NCBI GenBank assembly: GCA_900545365.1
Contig: UQYL01000012.1
Location: forward strand, 1 to 41,850
Length of the DNA stretch: 41,850 nucleotides
Direction of reading: 5' to 3'
Source of the DNA: an uncultured Dialister sp.
Lineage (GTDB): Bacteria > Bacillota > Negativicutes > Veillonellales > Dialisteraceae
The stretch's first letter is position 1. Every line of letters starts with the position of its first letter. Below are positions 1 through 7,933 of this stretch, piece after piece. Made by a program: the position numbers and the translations under genes. The notes beneath the pieces were generated by a model. That model was not told the origin of the DNA. It ran no database searches and was given only the letters and a program-made list of their open reading frames with translations.

Positions 1-21
1 TTTTAATATTTTAAACTCCAA

Positions 22-49
22 GAAAAAAGCCGGGACGTTTCATCCCGGC
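22..49 (-). terminator. Intrinsic terminator after the phosphohexomutase gene
   Basis: A perfect 7-bp stem (29-35 paired with 43-49) with a 7-nt loop is followed on the minus strand by six T. It starts just after the stop codon of the phosphohexomutase gene at 56. Confidence 0.9.
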
Positions 50-55
50 CCGCCG

Positions 56-1708
56 TCATTTCAGGCAGAATATATCTTCCCATCTTTTTTTCATGTCCGC
101 CAGGCGGAGCTCTCCTTCCGCCTCCGACGCCGCTCTCAGAGAGCAGTAAAATTTGATCTTCGGTTCTGTGCCGGACGGGCGCACCGCCGCCCAGGAACCG
201 TCTTCCAGTAGAAACTTCAGCACGTTTTCCTTTGGAAGGCTGCCGATCCCCTTCCTGTAATCCAGCACTTCCCGTATGCCCGGCATCCATTCTCCGGCCG
301 TCCCCGTGCGGAGCGCTTCCATAATGCGGGCGATCTTTTCCATCCCGTCTTTCCCCGGAAGCGTATAGGAGATCGTCCGGTCCAGGCGGTATCCGTACTG
401 TTCATAGAGCCTGTCCAGAGCGTCGATCAGCGTCATGCCCTTCGTCCTGTACCAAGCCGCCATCTCGCAGATCAGTACGGCTGTTCCTACGGCATCCTTA
501 TCCCTGGCGTGCATGCCGATCAGGTAGCCGTAGCTTTCTTCGTATCCCATGATAAAATCCTTCGCCGGATCGTTTTCATAGGCCGTGATCTTTTCCCCGA
601 TGTATTTAAATCCGGTCAGCGTTTCTTCTACCTGCACGCCTTTCGCCCGGGCGATATCCGCGCCGAGCTCTCCGGTGACGATCGTCTTGATGATGAGGGA
701 AGCCGGCGTCAGTCTGTCTTTCCGCATGGTCAGGACAAAATCCGTCAGAAGAGCCCCCATTTGATTTCCCGTGATGAGGCGAAATCCTCCGTCTGTACGG
801 ACTGCCACGCCGATGCGGTCGCTGTCCGGATCAGTGCCGATCACGATATCCGCGCCGATCTTCTCCGCTTCCCCGATCCCCATTTGAAGCGCACCGCTCT
901 CTTCCGGATTCGGAGACTTCACGGTGGGAAAATCGCCGTCCGGCGCTTCCTGCTCCGCCACCACGCGCACATCACGGAATCCGGCTCTGGCCAGCGCCGC
1001 GCGGACCGGCTTATTCCCCGCTCCGTGCAGCGGCGTATAGACGATGCGCAGCGCCGGCGGCTTTCCCTGCCAGACCGTCTCTTTCATAATCGCGGAAATA
1101 AAAGCGGACACGGCCTCATCGCCGATGAATGTCATTTTTTCTTCCTGCCCGCGGCTTTCCCTGCCCGCCGCATCGCCGGCCCGGTTCACGAATTCCGTCA
1201 GTTCATCCGCATCGCGCGGCACGAGCTGGCATCCGTTTTCATCGTAGACTTTATATCCGTTGTATTCTTTCGGATTGTGGCTCGCCGTGATCACAATCCC
1301 GCCGAGAGCATGAAATTTCCGCACCGCAAAGGACAGCACCGGGATGGGCTCCAACTCCAGAAAAACGCGGACCGGGATCCCTGCCGCGCAGAGGACATGG
1401 GCCGCTTCCAGCGCGAATTCCCGGGAATGGTTTCTGGAATCATAGGCGATCACGACGCCTCTCTCCGTTTCTCCGGGATATTTATTCTTCAAATAATCCG
1501 CCAGCCCCTGCGTCGCCCGGCCTACCGTGCGGGAATTCATCCGGTTCGACCCGGCGCCCATGATGCCCCGCAGCCCGGCTGTGCCGAACTCCAGGTCTTT
1601 GTAAAAACGGTCTTCGATCTCTTTTTCGTCTGTCAGCGCCCGCAGCTCTTCCGCCGTTTCCGGGTCCGCCTGCCGCAGCCATTCTTCATATTTTTCGCGG
1701 TATGTCAA
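56..1708 (-). CDS. pgcA: Phosphoglucomutase/phosphomannomutase (alpha-D-phosphohexomutase), PgcA type
   Basis: Interconverts hexose 1- and 6-phosphates, feeding sugar nucleotides for envelope glycolipids and polysaccharides in the cytosol. The protein has 550 residues, normal for the long PgcA/PGM2-like group. Family motifs are in order: the TASHNP phosphoserine loop (Ser143 carries the phosphate), the metal-binding DPDSDR loop, the sugar-binding GYEESYGY, and the C-terminal phosphate-binding RPSGTEPK. An ATG at 1786 would add 26 residues unlike the family. I chose the TTG at 1708 because AGGAGG lies 8 nt upstream and the family N-terminus (TYREKYEEWL) begins there. It sits alone between two terminators, with its own extended -10 promoter. 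Whether glucose or mannose phosphate is preferred cannot be told from the sequence. Confidence 0.93.
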   Translation of the reverse strand: MTYREKYEEWLRQADPETAEELRALTDEKEIEDRFYKDLEFGTAGLRGIMGAGSNRMNSRTVGRATQGLADYLKNKYPGETERGVVIAYDSRNHSREFALEAAHVLCAAGIPVRVFLELEPIPVLSFAVRKFHALGGIVITASHNPKEYNGYKVYDENGCQLVPRDADELTEFVNRAGDAAGRESRGQEEKMTFIGDEAVSAFISAIMKETVWQGKPPALRIVYTPLHGAGNKPVRAALARAGFRDVRVVAEQEAPDGDFPTVKSPNPEESGALQMGIGEAEKIGADIVIGTDPDSDRIGVAVRTDGGFRLITGNQMGALLTDFVLTMRKDRLTPASLIIKTIVTGELGADIARAKGVQVEETLTGFKYIGEKITAYENDPAKDFIMGYEESYGYLIGMHARDKDAVGTAVLICEMAAWYRTKGMTLIDALDRLYEQYGYRLDRTISYTLPGKDGMEKIARIMEALRTGTAGEWMPGIREVLDYRKGIGSLPKENVLKFLLEDGSWAAVRPSGTEPKIKFYCSLRAASEAEGELRLADMKKRWEDIFCLK

Positions 1709-1742
1709 AACATTTCCCTCCTGTATCGATTTTCTTTTCGAT

Positions 1743-1751
1743 ATTATATCA
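1743..1751 (-). promoter_or_regulatory. Extended -10 promoter for the phosphohexomutase gene
   Basis: The minus strand reads TGATATAAT, a perfect -10 with the TGn extension, about 35 nt upstream of the TTG start and after the preceding terminator. No good -35 is visible at 16-18 nt, as is common for extended -10 promoters. Confidence 0.5.
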
Positions 1752-1788
1752 TCCCGCCGAAAAAATGGCGCTTCCTCATTCGGCACAT

Positions 1789-1812
1789 CAAAAAAGACGG
1801 CCGCAGCCGCCT
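1789..1812 (-). terminator. Intrinsic terminator after the PfkB-family kinase gene
   Basis: A 7-bp stem (1795-1801 with 1806-1812, one G-U pair), a 4-nt loop and a run of six T on the minus strand, nine bases after the kinase stop codon. It closes the acyltransferase-to-kinase operon. Confidence 0.85.
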
Positions 1813-1820
1813 CTTATATC

Positions 1821-2741
1821 TTATATCTTTGGATATCCCTCTTCCGGCCGGAACCGCGCGCCGATCCCCGTGCAGGTCAGCGCGGCGCAGGCAGAAGCAA
1901 ACTGCAGCGCCTGTTCGACCGGTTTTTCTTTGACAAGATACGCGTGGATCATCGCCCCGGCGAAAGAATCGCCTGCCCCTGTCGTATCTACGGCTTTGAC
2001 CGGATATGCCGGCGTCTGATATACGCCTCCGTCTGGTGTAAAGGCATAGGAGCCGTCACCTCCCCGCGTCAGGACGATCGTCCCTTTCCGGCAGTCATCC
2101 CGCAGCGTTTTTCCCTGTTCCAGCGGATCGTCGGTGCCGGTCAGTTCCCGCGCCGCTTCCCGACAGGGCATGAGAAGATCGGCATAAGCCATGGATTCCC
2201 TGATCTGCGACCGGGTCACGCCCATTTCCTCGAAAAGGGACACGCTCACTTCCAGCGAAACCGCAATTTTGGAATCCCCGCAGAAGGCTTCCTTGAGCCC
2301 CGACATGGCCGCCCACCCCGGAAGAAGATCAGTAAAAAACACTTTCGCGTCATGAATCAGGCTGCGGTCTTCTCTGCTGAGGCGGAGTTTGAAGAATGCG
2401 TCGCCCATAATGAGAAGAATAAATTTTTCCCCGTTTTTTCCTACGACGATCTCTGTCCGTGTAGTGGTCTCTCCCGGACGCACATACACATGAGACGCAT
2501 CCACGCCTTCTTCCCGCAACGCCGCGATAACCGTATGCCCGGCGGGATCGTCGCCTGTCACGCCGAGATAAGCGCACCGGCTGCCGAGGCGGGCCGCCTG
2601 CACGATCGTATTCGTGCCGCTGCCTCCCGGCTGCATCTCCATGTGCTGCACCATGCGGAAACTGTCTTTCCCCGGCAGATCATCCACCATCATGATGCAG
2701 TCTGCGGCAAGCGTGCCCAGTCCGCACACATCATACTTCAT
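1821..2741 (-). CDS. PfkB/ribokinase-family carbohydrate or nucleoside kinase
   Basis: A 306-residue cytosolic kinase that phosphorylates a sugar or nucleoside with ATP. Both PfkB signatures are present: the N-terminal glycine-rich PGGSGTNT (residues 38-45) and the C-terminal DTTGAGDSF (252-260), where Asp258 is the expected catalytic base. The start is an ATG preceded by AGGAGG inside the end of xpt; the two genes overlap by 11 nt and are probably translationally coupled. The link to xanthine phosphoribosyltransferase and an exporter hints at a nucleoside or ribose substrate from purine salvage. That is inference from context only, because PfkB substrates cannot be read from these motifs. 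Confidence 0.88.
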   Translation of the reverse strand: MKYDVCGLGTLAADCIMMVDDLPGKDSFRMVQHMEMQPGGSGTNTIVQAARLGSRCAYLGVTGDDPAGHTVIAALREEGVDASHVYVRPGETTTRTEIVVGKNGEKFILLIMGDAFFKLRLSREDRSLIHDAKVFFTDLLPGWAAMSGLKEAFCGDSKIAVSLEVSVSLFEEMGVTRSQIRESMAYADLLMPCREAARELTGTDDPLEQGKTLRDDCRKGTIVLTRGGDGSYAFTPDGGVYQTPAYPVKAVDTTGAGDSFAGAMIHAYLVKEKPVEQALQFASACAALTCTGIGARFRPEEGYPKI

Positions 2742-3339
2742 GCGCTTCCTCCTCTCCGTCCTTTCCGCCGCGGCGGAAGTGCACTTTTCCTCCGTCCAGC
2801 GAATCGATCACCGCCAGTGATTCCAAGCGGTATCCCGCCTCGATGAGACGGTCATGTCCGCGCTGAAACGCCTTGTCCACAGCGATGCCGATCCCCGCGA
2901 CCTGAGAACCCGCCTTGCGCACCAGCTCCGCCATGCCGAGAGACGCTTCCCCATTGGCCAGAAAATCGTCAACGATGAGCACCTGCTCTCCCCTGGGCAG
3001 GAACTTTTTCAGCACCGCGATCGTATTCGTTTCCTTCTTCGTATAGGAATACACATCCGCCGTATACGCTTCTTCCGTCATGAGAACAGACTTTTTCTTC
3101 TTTGCGAAAACGAGCGGCGCTCCTGCATAATACGCAGCGGCCAGCCCGATGGCTATGCCGGAGGCTTCCACCGTGAGCACCCTGTCGATTTTCACCCCGG
3201 AAAAGAGCCGGATCAGCTCGCGGCCCATTGCCATCGTCATGACCGGATCAATCTGATGATTCAGAAAAGAATCGACTTTCAGCACATTGCCGGGCAGCAC
3301 CAGCCCTTCTTTCTCTATCTTCTCCTCCAGACTCTTCAT
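2731..3339 (-). CDS. xpt: Xanthine phosphoribosyltransferase
   Basis: Converts xanthine and PRPP to XMP and pyrophosphate in purine salvage, in the cytosol. The 202-residue product matches the Bacillus Xpt family along its length, including the PRPP-binding loop around VDDFLANGEA (residues 123-132) and the conserved N-terminal EGLVLPGNVLKVDSFLNHQ region. The ATG at 3339 was chosen over an upstream start because AAAGGTG stands 7 nt before it and the family N-terminus begins there. The gene begins 4 nt after the transporter stop and overlaps the kinase start. No purine riboswitch precedes it; it appears to depend on the operon promoter far upstream. Confidence 0.93.
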   Translation of the reverse strand: MKSLEEKIEKEGLVLPGNVLKVDSFLNHQIDPVMTMAMGRELIRLFSGVKIDRVLTVEASGIAIGLAAAYYAGAPLVFAKKKKSVLMTEEAYTADVYSYTKKETNTIAVLKKFLPRGEQVLIVDDFLANGEASLGMAELVRKAGSQVAGIGIAVDKAFQRGHDRLIEAGYRLESLAVIDSLDGGKVHFRRGGKDGEEEAHEV

Positions 3340-3343
3340 GGGA

Positions 3344-4525
3344 TCACCTTTCTCCCGCGAGGACATGGCTGCGCAGGATGTACAGCCCTACGGTCAGCTG
3401 CACCAGCCCCGCAAGTATAAATACCGTATAAATGGGAAAGACCATCGTAAAAGCCGCTGACAACATCGGCCCGGCCATATTTCCGAACTGCTGCGCCGTG
3501 CTCGCCAGGCCGAATACACGGCCCCGGAAATTCTCCGGTGTATACTTGACGAACGCCGCATTGATCGCCGGATTCGTCCCGATCAGGAACGCCCCCACGA
3601 GGAACTGGAATACGCCGAATCCGAATACCGTATCCGGAACAGACTGCAGGATCATGAGTACACCGGCGCTGGAAAAGGTGATGGACATAGCGAAAAAATA
3701 GCCTTTTACCTGACCGACCCGACCCCAGAAAGCCGTCGTGACCGCGCCGGCGATCCCGCCGCACGACAGGATCGTCCCCGCTGTGACTGCCACATTTTCC
3801 ATCGTGCCCTGCAGCTCGCCGATGTACAGCGCCGTAATCGGCTGAATCATGAGCACGGCGCTCTGGAAAAGGAAAAAGAAAATGAGCAGTTCCCGCAGGT
3901 GGCGGTTCTGAAAAGCATATTTCAGATCGTCTGTGATGGAACTGGTTTCCTTTGCTGTTGCTTTCACCGGCTTTTCCTCCACCAGGCGCCACACGGCAAG
4001 CCCGGCGAGCCACAGGATGGCCGCTCCGATAAAAAAAGAGGCCCGCATCCCGAACATATGGGAAATGACGCCTCCGATGAGGGGGCCGCAGATACCGCCC
4101 ACCACGAGCGATGTCTGCGCAAAACCGAGCATCGTTCCCAAATTCCGCTTCTCCGTACTCTGAGAAATGATCGCCAGCGCCGCCGCCACGAAGCCGTTGG
4201 CAAAGCCCTGAAAAGCCCGCACTGCCAGGAGCTGCCATTCATTCTGCACCAGGCCGCAAAGGAAATACGACAGCCCGATCAGGACGGCCGCACGGATGAC
4301 CATCCTCTTTTTTCCCTTTGTATCCGCCAGTTTTCCCCAGATGGGGCCCATAATGCCGGCCACGAGAAAGCAGACGGAAAACACCATGCCCGTCCAGAAA
4401 TTGACATTCCGACCTTCCACGCCGAGCTCCATCAAGTACAGCGGCAGGAACGGAACCAGCATCGTGTAGGCCGCCGAGATGAAAAACATAGTCGTAATCA
4501 GCGTATAGATATTTTTCCGGTTCAC
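3344..4525 (-). CDS. Major facilitator superfamily transporter, drug-efflux (MdtG-like) type
   Basis: A 393-residue inner-membrane protein with about 12 hydrophobic segments, the normal MFS size. MFS motif A is visible between TM2 and TM3 (GKLADTKGKKR). The family pattern resembles proton-driven multidrug antiporters such as MdtG or YfmO. The ATG lies directly after the alpha/beta hydrolase gene (31 nt gap), and xpt follows 4 nt later, so it sits in the operon that starts with the LpxL-like gene. Export of a nucleobase, nucleoside or drug is possible; the substrate cannot be told from the sequence. Confidence 0.85.
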   Translation of the reverse strand: MNRKNIYTLITTMFFISAAYTMLVPFLPLYLMELGVEGRNVNFWTGMVFSVCFLVAGIMGPIWGKLADTKGKKRMVIRAAVLIGLSYFLCGLVQNEWQLLAVRAFQGFANGFVAAALAIISQSTEKRNLGTMLGFAQTSLVVGGICGPLIGGVISHMFGMRASFFIGAAILWLAGLAVWRLVEEKPVKATAKETSSITDDLKYAFQNRHLRELLIFFFLFQSAVLMIQPITALYIGELQGTMENVAVTAGTILSCGGIAGAVTTAFWGRVGQVKGYFFAMSITFSSAGVLMILQSVPDTVFGFGVFQFLVGAFLIGTNPAINAAFVKYTPENFRGRVFGLASTAQQFGNMAGPMLSAAFTMVFPIYTVFILAGLVQLTVGLYILRSHVLAGER

Positions 4526-4556
4526 TCTTCTGTTCCTTTCAGATCAGGGCAGGTCA

Positions 4557-5300
4557 TCAGACTTCTGCCGCCCCTCTCTGCATCCACGCAATGGCGTCAT
4601 CCATCATATTGGTCGTTACAAAATGCGCCAGCCCAGGATAGGTGACCCGCACGCCCTGCCCCCCATGCGCTGCCAGCGCTTCCGCAAAGCGGGCCTGCGC
4701 CCGCGGATCGATGGACAGATCGACTTCTCCGTTCGTCATAAAGATCGGAACTTTTTTCACCGCATCCAGATGCGCCATCGGCGTTTCCTCCGCGATCACA
4801 TCATAAAGCGGCCATTCCCTTTCCATGGGCACACCGAAACGAGCCTGTATGAAAAGATTCGTCAGCAGCCAGTCTCCCGATCCGTTGAAACTCACCGCGC
4901 CCCGAAGGGCTTCCGGATATTTTGCCGCCAGTCCGAGAACGGTCATGCCGCCCATGGAATGCCCCAGCACCCATGGCCGTCCCCATCCGGCATCATGGAA
5001 ATACGCAGACAGGCACGGAAATTCCGCTTCATTTCTGAATATCGTCTCCCAAAAGAGAGCATAGACCTCTGCGGAATAATAATCGCTCAGTTTTCCCCGC
5101 TCTCCATGATTGACAGCATCCGGCAGAAATACCGTATATCCGTGCGCCGCAAGAATCAGCGCCCGGGTCATCTGCCCGCTCCCGCTGCTGCTCCATCCGT
5201 GATAAAAAACAGCGACAGCTCTTTTGTCTTCCCGTATCGGATGGACAATCTGCACCGGGATCTCACCGATGCGGATTTTTTCTGTGTGAAACTGGATCAT
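4557..5300 (-). CDS. Alpha/beta hydrolase, prolyl-oligopeptidase-like esterase family
   Basis: A 247-residue cytosolic hydrolase without a signal peptide. The nucleophile elbow GHSMGG places the catalytic serine at Ser115. The likely triad partners are Asp194 (in NGEVD) and His226 (in GLAHF), spaced as in esterases of this fold. The FYHGW segment near residue 33 is the usual oxyanion-hole HG motif. Its ATG overlaps the stop codon of the LpxL-like acyltransferase as ATGA, which implies translational coupling. The partner suggests an acyl-ester or lipid substrate, but that is inference. Confidence 0.82.
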   Translation of the reverse strand: MIQFHTEKIRIGEIPVQIVHPIREDKRAVAVFYHGWSSSGSGQMTRALILAAHGYTVFLPDAVNHGERGKLSDYYSAEVYALFWETIFRNEAEFPCLSAYFHDAGWGRPWVLGHSMGGMTVLGLAAKYPEALRGAVSFNGSGDWLLTNLFIQARFGVPMEREWPLYDVIAEETPMAHLDAVKKVPIFMTNGEVDLSIDPRAQARFAEALAAHGGQGVRVTYPGLAHFVTTNMMDDAIAWMQRGAAEV

Positions 5301-6187
5301 TTCCGTTCCTCCGGATACAGCTTATCCGTCCATTTCCAACGGTTATGCAGCCAGAACCATTCTTCCGGATACTTCCGGATCCATGCCTCCAGGCGCGCAT
5401 TGATCCGATCCGTGATCTGCTGAATGGCTTCCTTCTTATCGGCTCCTTCATCCGCCGTAATGGGATCATCAATGATGATCGTATATTTTTCTCTTCCCGT
5501 CTGATGAATGAGCGCCGTCATGACCGGAAGCCCGCAGGCGACGGAAAAATGCGCCGGCCCTGTCGCAGTGAGCGTCCGCTGCCCGAGGAACGGCGAGAGA
5601 ATGCCGGTCTCTCCCGGATCCTGGTCGCACAAAAGACCCACGAAATAGCCCTGTTTCAACCGGCGCAGCATATCGCGCACGCCGGTTTTATACTCTACAG
5701 TCTGCCCCGGCATGGAGCGGTATTCTGTGATAAAGCGGTCAAACTCTTCATTTTTCTGCTTCATCGCCACCGCCAGCAGCGGATAGCCGTAGAGAGCGAG
5801 CGCCGCGCCTTCCACTTCCCAATTGCCGCAGTGTGTCGCCGCAAGGATACATCCCTTTCCGCTCGCTTTGATGGCGTCCAGCTTCTCTGCGCCGATGATC
5901 GTCACATGATCCCGGATATTCTCTTTCGTCAGCAAAGGGAAGCGAAACATGGCCACGCCGAGAGGCCCGAAGCGGAGCGAAGACGCTTTCGCGATCCGCC
6001 ATGCCGCTTCTTCATTCTCCGCGACCCCCGACCGCAGAATGTTATCCACAGCCAGCCTTTTCCTCCGCGGCGGCACACAGAGCCAGAAAAATTTTCCCAG
6101 CGCATTCCCCATCCGCTCTGCCCCGGCAGGAGACATGCCGCAGCACCAGCGGCTCAAAAATTTCAACAGTGCATATGTACCTTTCAT
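5297..6187 (-). CDS. LpxL/HtrB-family lysophospholipid/lipid A acyltransferase
   Basis: Predicted to add a secondary acyl chain to a lipid A precursor at the inner face of the inner membrane. The 296-residue product has the catalytic H(x4)E motif as HCGNWE (His119, Glu124), an early hydrophobic segment near residues 30-40, and the C-terminal PEEWFWLHNRWK signature of the LpxL/LpxM family. I chose the ATG at 6187 because the family N-terminus begins there; the ribosome site is weak (GGGG). An in-frame upstream extension of 54 residues runs across the promoter and is not credible. It has its own promoter and comes after the lpxD terminator. Which acyl position it modifies cannot be told. Confidence 0.87.
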   Translation of the reverse strand: MKGTYALLKFLSRWCCGMSPAGAERMGNALGKFFWLCVPPRRKRLAVDNILRSGVAENEEAAWRIAKASSLRFGPLGVAMFRFPLLTKENIRDHVTIIGAEKLDAIKASGKGCILAATHCGNWEVEGAALALYGYPLLAVAMKQKNEEFDRFITEYRSMPGQTVEYKTGVRDMLRRLKQGYFVGLLCDQDPGETGILSPFLGQRTLTATGPAHFSVACGLPVMTALIHQTGREKYTIIIDDPITADEGADKKEAIQQITDRINARLEAWIRKYPEEWFWLHNRWKWTDKLYPEERK

Positions 6188-6250
6188 CGTATTCCCCGCA
6201 TTTCTTCCATGATCGCCGTATGATTCCTTAACAGGATAAGTTATTTTAAA

Positions 6251-6279
6251 ATTATAAACTATCCCGTCTGCCGTGCCAA
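6251..6279 (-). promoter_or_regulatory. Sigma-A-type promoter for the acyltransferase operon
   Basis: The minus strand has TTGGCA (6279-6274), a 17-nt spacer and a perfect TATAAT (6256-6251), about 65 nt upstream of the acyltransferase ATG and downstream of the lpxD terminator. It would drive the acyltransferase, hydrolase, transporter, xpt and kinase genes. Confidence 0.75.
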
Positions 6280-6347
6280 TGCTCGTAAAAAACTTCCTCG
6301 CCCGCCAACCTGCGCCGGAAGACCTGCCGCTCCATTCATTTTCGCAC

Positions 6348-6379
6348 AAAAAAAGACCGCGGAGCTTTTCTCCGCAGTC
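6348..6379 (-). terminator. Intrinsic terminator after lpxD
   Basis: A 10-bp stem (6355-6364 with 6370-6379, one G-U pair) followed on the minus strand by seven T, directly after the lpxD stop. It ends the large envelope operon. Confidence 0.9.
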
Positions 6380-6385
6380 TTCTTT

Positions 6386-7396
6386 TTATTTTTTATTTTC
6401 CCGTTCCAATTTTTTCACGCGCCGGAAAAGATCCGGCAGGTGTCCGATAAGCGCTTCCAGCCTGCCCCATTCGATATGCGGCCGGGCCGGATACCCCACA
6501 TACACGCCGGGTTTTGTAATATTGCCCACAACGCCCGCTTTGCCGCCGAGCGTCACATTATCACAGATATTGATATGGCCGGTAATGCCCGCCTGTCCGG
6601 CGAGGATGCAGTGATTTCCGATCTTCGTGCTTCCTGCCACGCCGACCTGCGCAATGATAAAGCAGTCTTCTCCGACTTCCACATTGTGGCCGAGATGAAC
6701 AAGATTATCGATCTTTGTTCCTCTCCGCACGATTGTGCTGTTCATGGCGCCGTTATCCACTGCGCTTCCCGCGCCGATCTCCACATCATCTTCCAGAATG
6801 ACGTTGCCCAGCTGGCGAATGTGGGTATGATGTCCCTGTTCGTCCGTAGAGAAGCCAAAGCCCTGACCGCCGATCACCGCATGAGCGCGCAGCACCACCC
6901 GGTCACCGAGGATGCTGTTTTCATGAACGACCGCCCCCGGATTCAGTTCGCAGTTTTTGCCGAGTTTCGCATTGTGGCCGATGTAGCAGTACGGATAAAT
7001 GACCGAACCGTCGCCGATCTCCGCTCCCTCTTCCACGACCGCATACGCCATAATGCAGACGTTTTTGCCAATCACGGCCTTTTCGCTCACGATGGCCGTC
7101 GGATGGATCCCCGCGGGAAACTTAATTTCCGGATGAAACAGATCGATGAGCTGACCGAACGCGCGTCTGCAGTCGCTGACGACAATCAAATTTTTCGTAT
7201 ACTGCGGCGGCAGTTCATCCACAAGGATCACGCCTGCCTGCATTTCTTCTATGTGCTCGGCATAAATACCCCTGGCAAAAGTCGCGTGATGCGGGCCGGC
7301 GCTTTCCGCGCTGCATACATCATCAATCACGATACTGCCGTCTCCATACACGGTGCCGCCTACAAATTCCGCCAGCTCCGCCACTGTCTTTTTCAT
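6386..7396 (-). CDS. lpxD: UDP-3-O-(3-hydroxyacyl)glucosamine N-acyltransferase
   Basis: Third step of lipid A synthesis: transfers a 3-hydroxyacyl chain from acyl carrier protein to the amino group of UDP-3-O-acylglucosamine in the cytosol. The 336-residue length is typical. An N-terminal uridine-binding domain (about 1-100) is followed by a left-handed beta-helix of hexapeptide repeats (about 100-310) and a short C-terminal helix. His237 in HLGHNVEVG matches the catalytic histidine region of E. coli LpxD. GGAGGG precedes the ATG. It is the last gene of the bamA/OmpH operon; unlike in many relatives, lpxC, fabZ and lpxA do not follow. Confidence 0.95.
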   Translation of the reverse strand: MKKTVAELAEFVGGTVYGDGSIVIDDVCSAESAGPHHATFARGIYAEHIEEMQAGVILVDELPPQYTKNLIVVSDCRRAFGQLIDLFHPEIKFPAGIHPTAIVSEKAVIGKNVCIMAYAVVEEGAEIGDGSVIYPYCYIGHNAKLGKNCELNPGAVVHENSILGDRVVLRAHAVIGGQGFGFSTDEQGHHTHIRQLGNVILEDDVEIGAGSAVDNGAMNSTIVRRGTKIDNLVHLGHNVEVGEDCFIIAQVGVAGSTKIGNHCILAGQAGITGHINICDNVTLGGKAGVVGNITKPGVYVGYPARPHIEWGRLEALIGHLPDLFRRVKKLERENKK

Positions 7397-7442
7397 AACG
7401 TTCCCTCCGGGTTTCCGCGCAGCATGCTGTCCCTGCGCACAA

Positions 7443-7469
7443 AAGACAGACGCACCATGCCCCTGTCTT
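7443..7469 (-). terminator. Weak terminator-like hairpin between an ompH paralogue and lpxD
   Basis: A 7-bp inverted repeat (AAGACAG/CTGTCTT) with a 13-nt loop followed by a short T stretch on the minus strand, in the 96-bp gap. The T run is short and the loop large, so it may only attenuate transcription or protect the mRNA end. Confidence 0.3.
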
Positions 7470-7492
7470 ATGTCAACTGCTGTTTTCTCTTT

Positions 7493-7933
7493 TTATTTGG
7501 CAGCGTCCGCTTTGCCGCCTTCAATTCTTGCCAAAACTTCTTCCGTAATATCTTCAGCTCCGGCAGGAACTGCCATCTTATGCATGACGATGCCTATGTT
7601 CTTCTCCTTTGCGATCGCCGCGCACTGCGATTCGACCAGCGACTGGATCTGACGCTGCTTGCTCTGAATGAAAATCGCCCGCTCCTGTCTTGCATCGGCT
7701 GCTTTTTTCTGCATTTCTTCTGCGGAAACAGTACCTTCCGCCTTGGCAAGACGATCTGAGATCTCTTTGTTCTTCGCAACGATCTCTTCCTGAATTCCTT
7801 TGATCTTTTCCGATCTTATTTCCAACTGCTGATAATCTACGACAGCGACCTTATCTTCACTGCCGCATCCTGCAAATACGGCGGATACCGCCAGCAGCCC
7901 TGCACAGGCTGCCATTTTCCATCGGGATATCAA
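7493..7933 (-). CDS. Small OmpH/Skp-like lipoprotein
   Basis: A 146-residue predicted lipoprotein. The signal peptide ends in a lipobox (VFAGC, Cys22), followed by a short strand (VAVVDYQQL) and a charged, coiled-coil-prone stretch (about 35-110), as in OmpH/Skp periplasmic chaperones. It would act in the periplasm, membrane-anchored, on unfolded outer-membrane proteins. The start is a TTG that overlaps the upstream stop codon (TTGA) and has GAGGAGG 7 nt before it; the next ATG would lie six codons in, within the signal peptide. It is the third OmpH-like gene in a row. Its exact function is inferred from family and context. Confidence 0.75.
   Translation of the reverse strand: MISRWKMAACAGLLAVSAVFAGCGSEDKVAVVDYQQLEIRSEKIKGIQEEIVAKNKEISDRLAKAEGTVSAEEMQKKAADARQERAIFIQSKQRQIQSLVESQCAAIAKEKNIGIVMHKMAVPAGAEDITEEVLARIEGGKADAAK

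Noticed and set aside
509..1933. A 474-codon open frame on the plus strand
   Set aside because: Antisense to the phosphohexomutase and kinase genes, runs through a promoter and terminator, and resembles no family.
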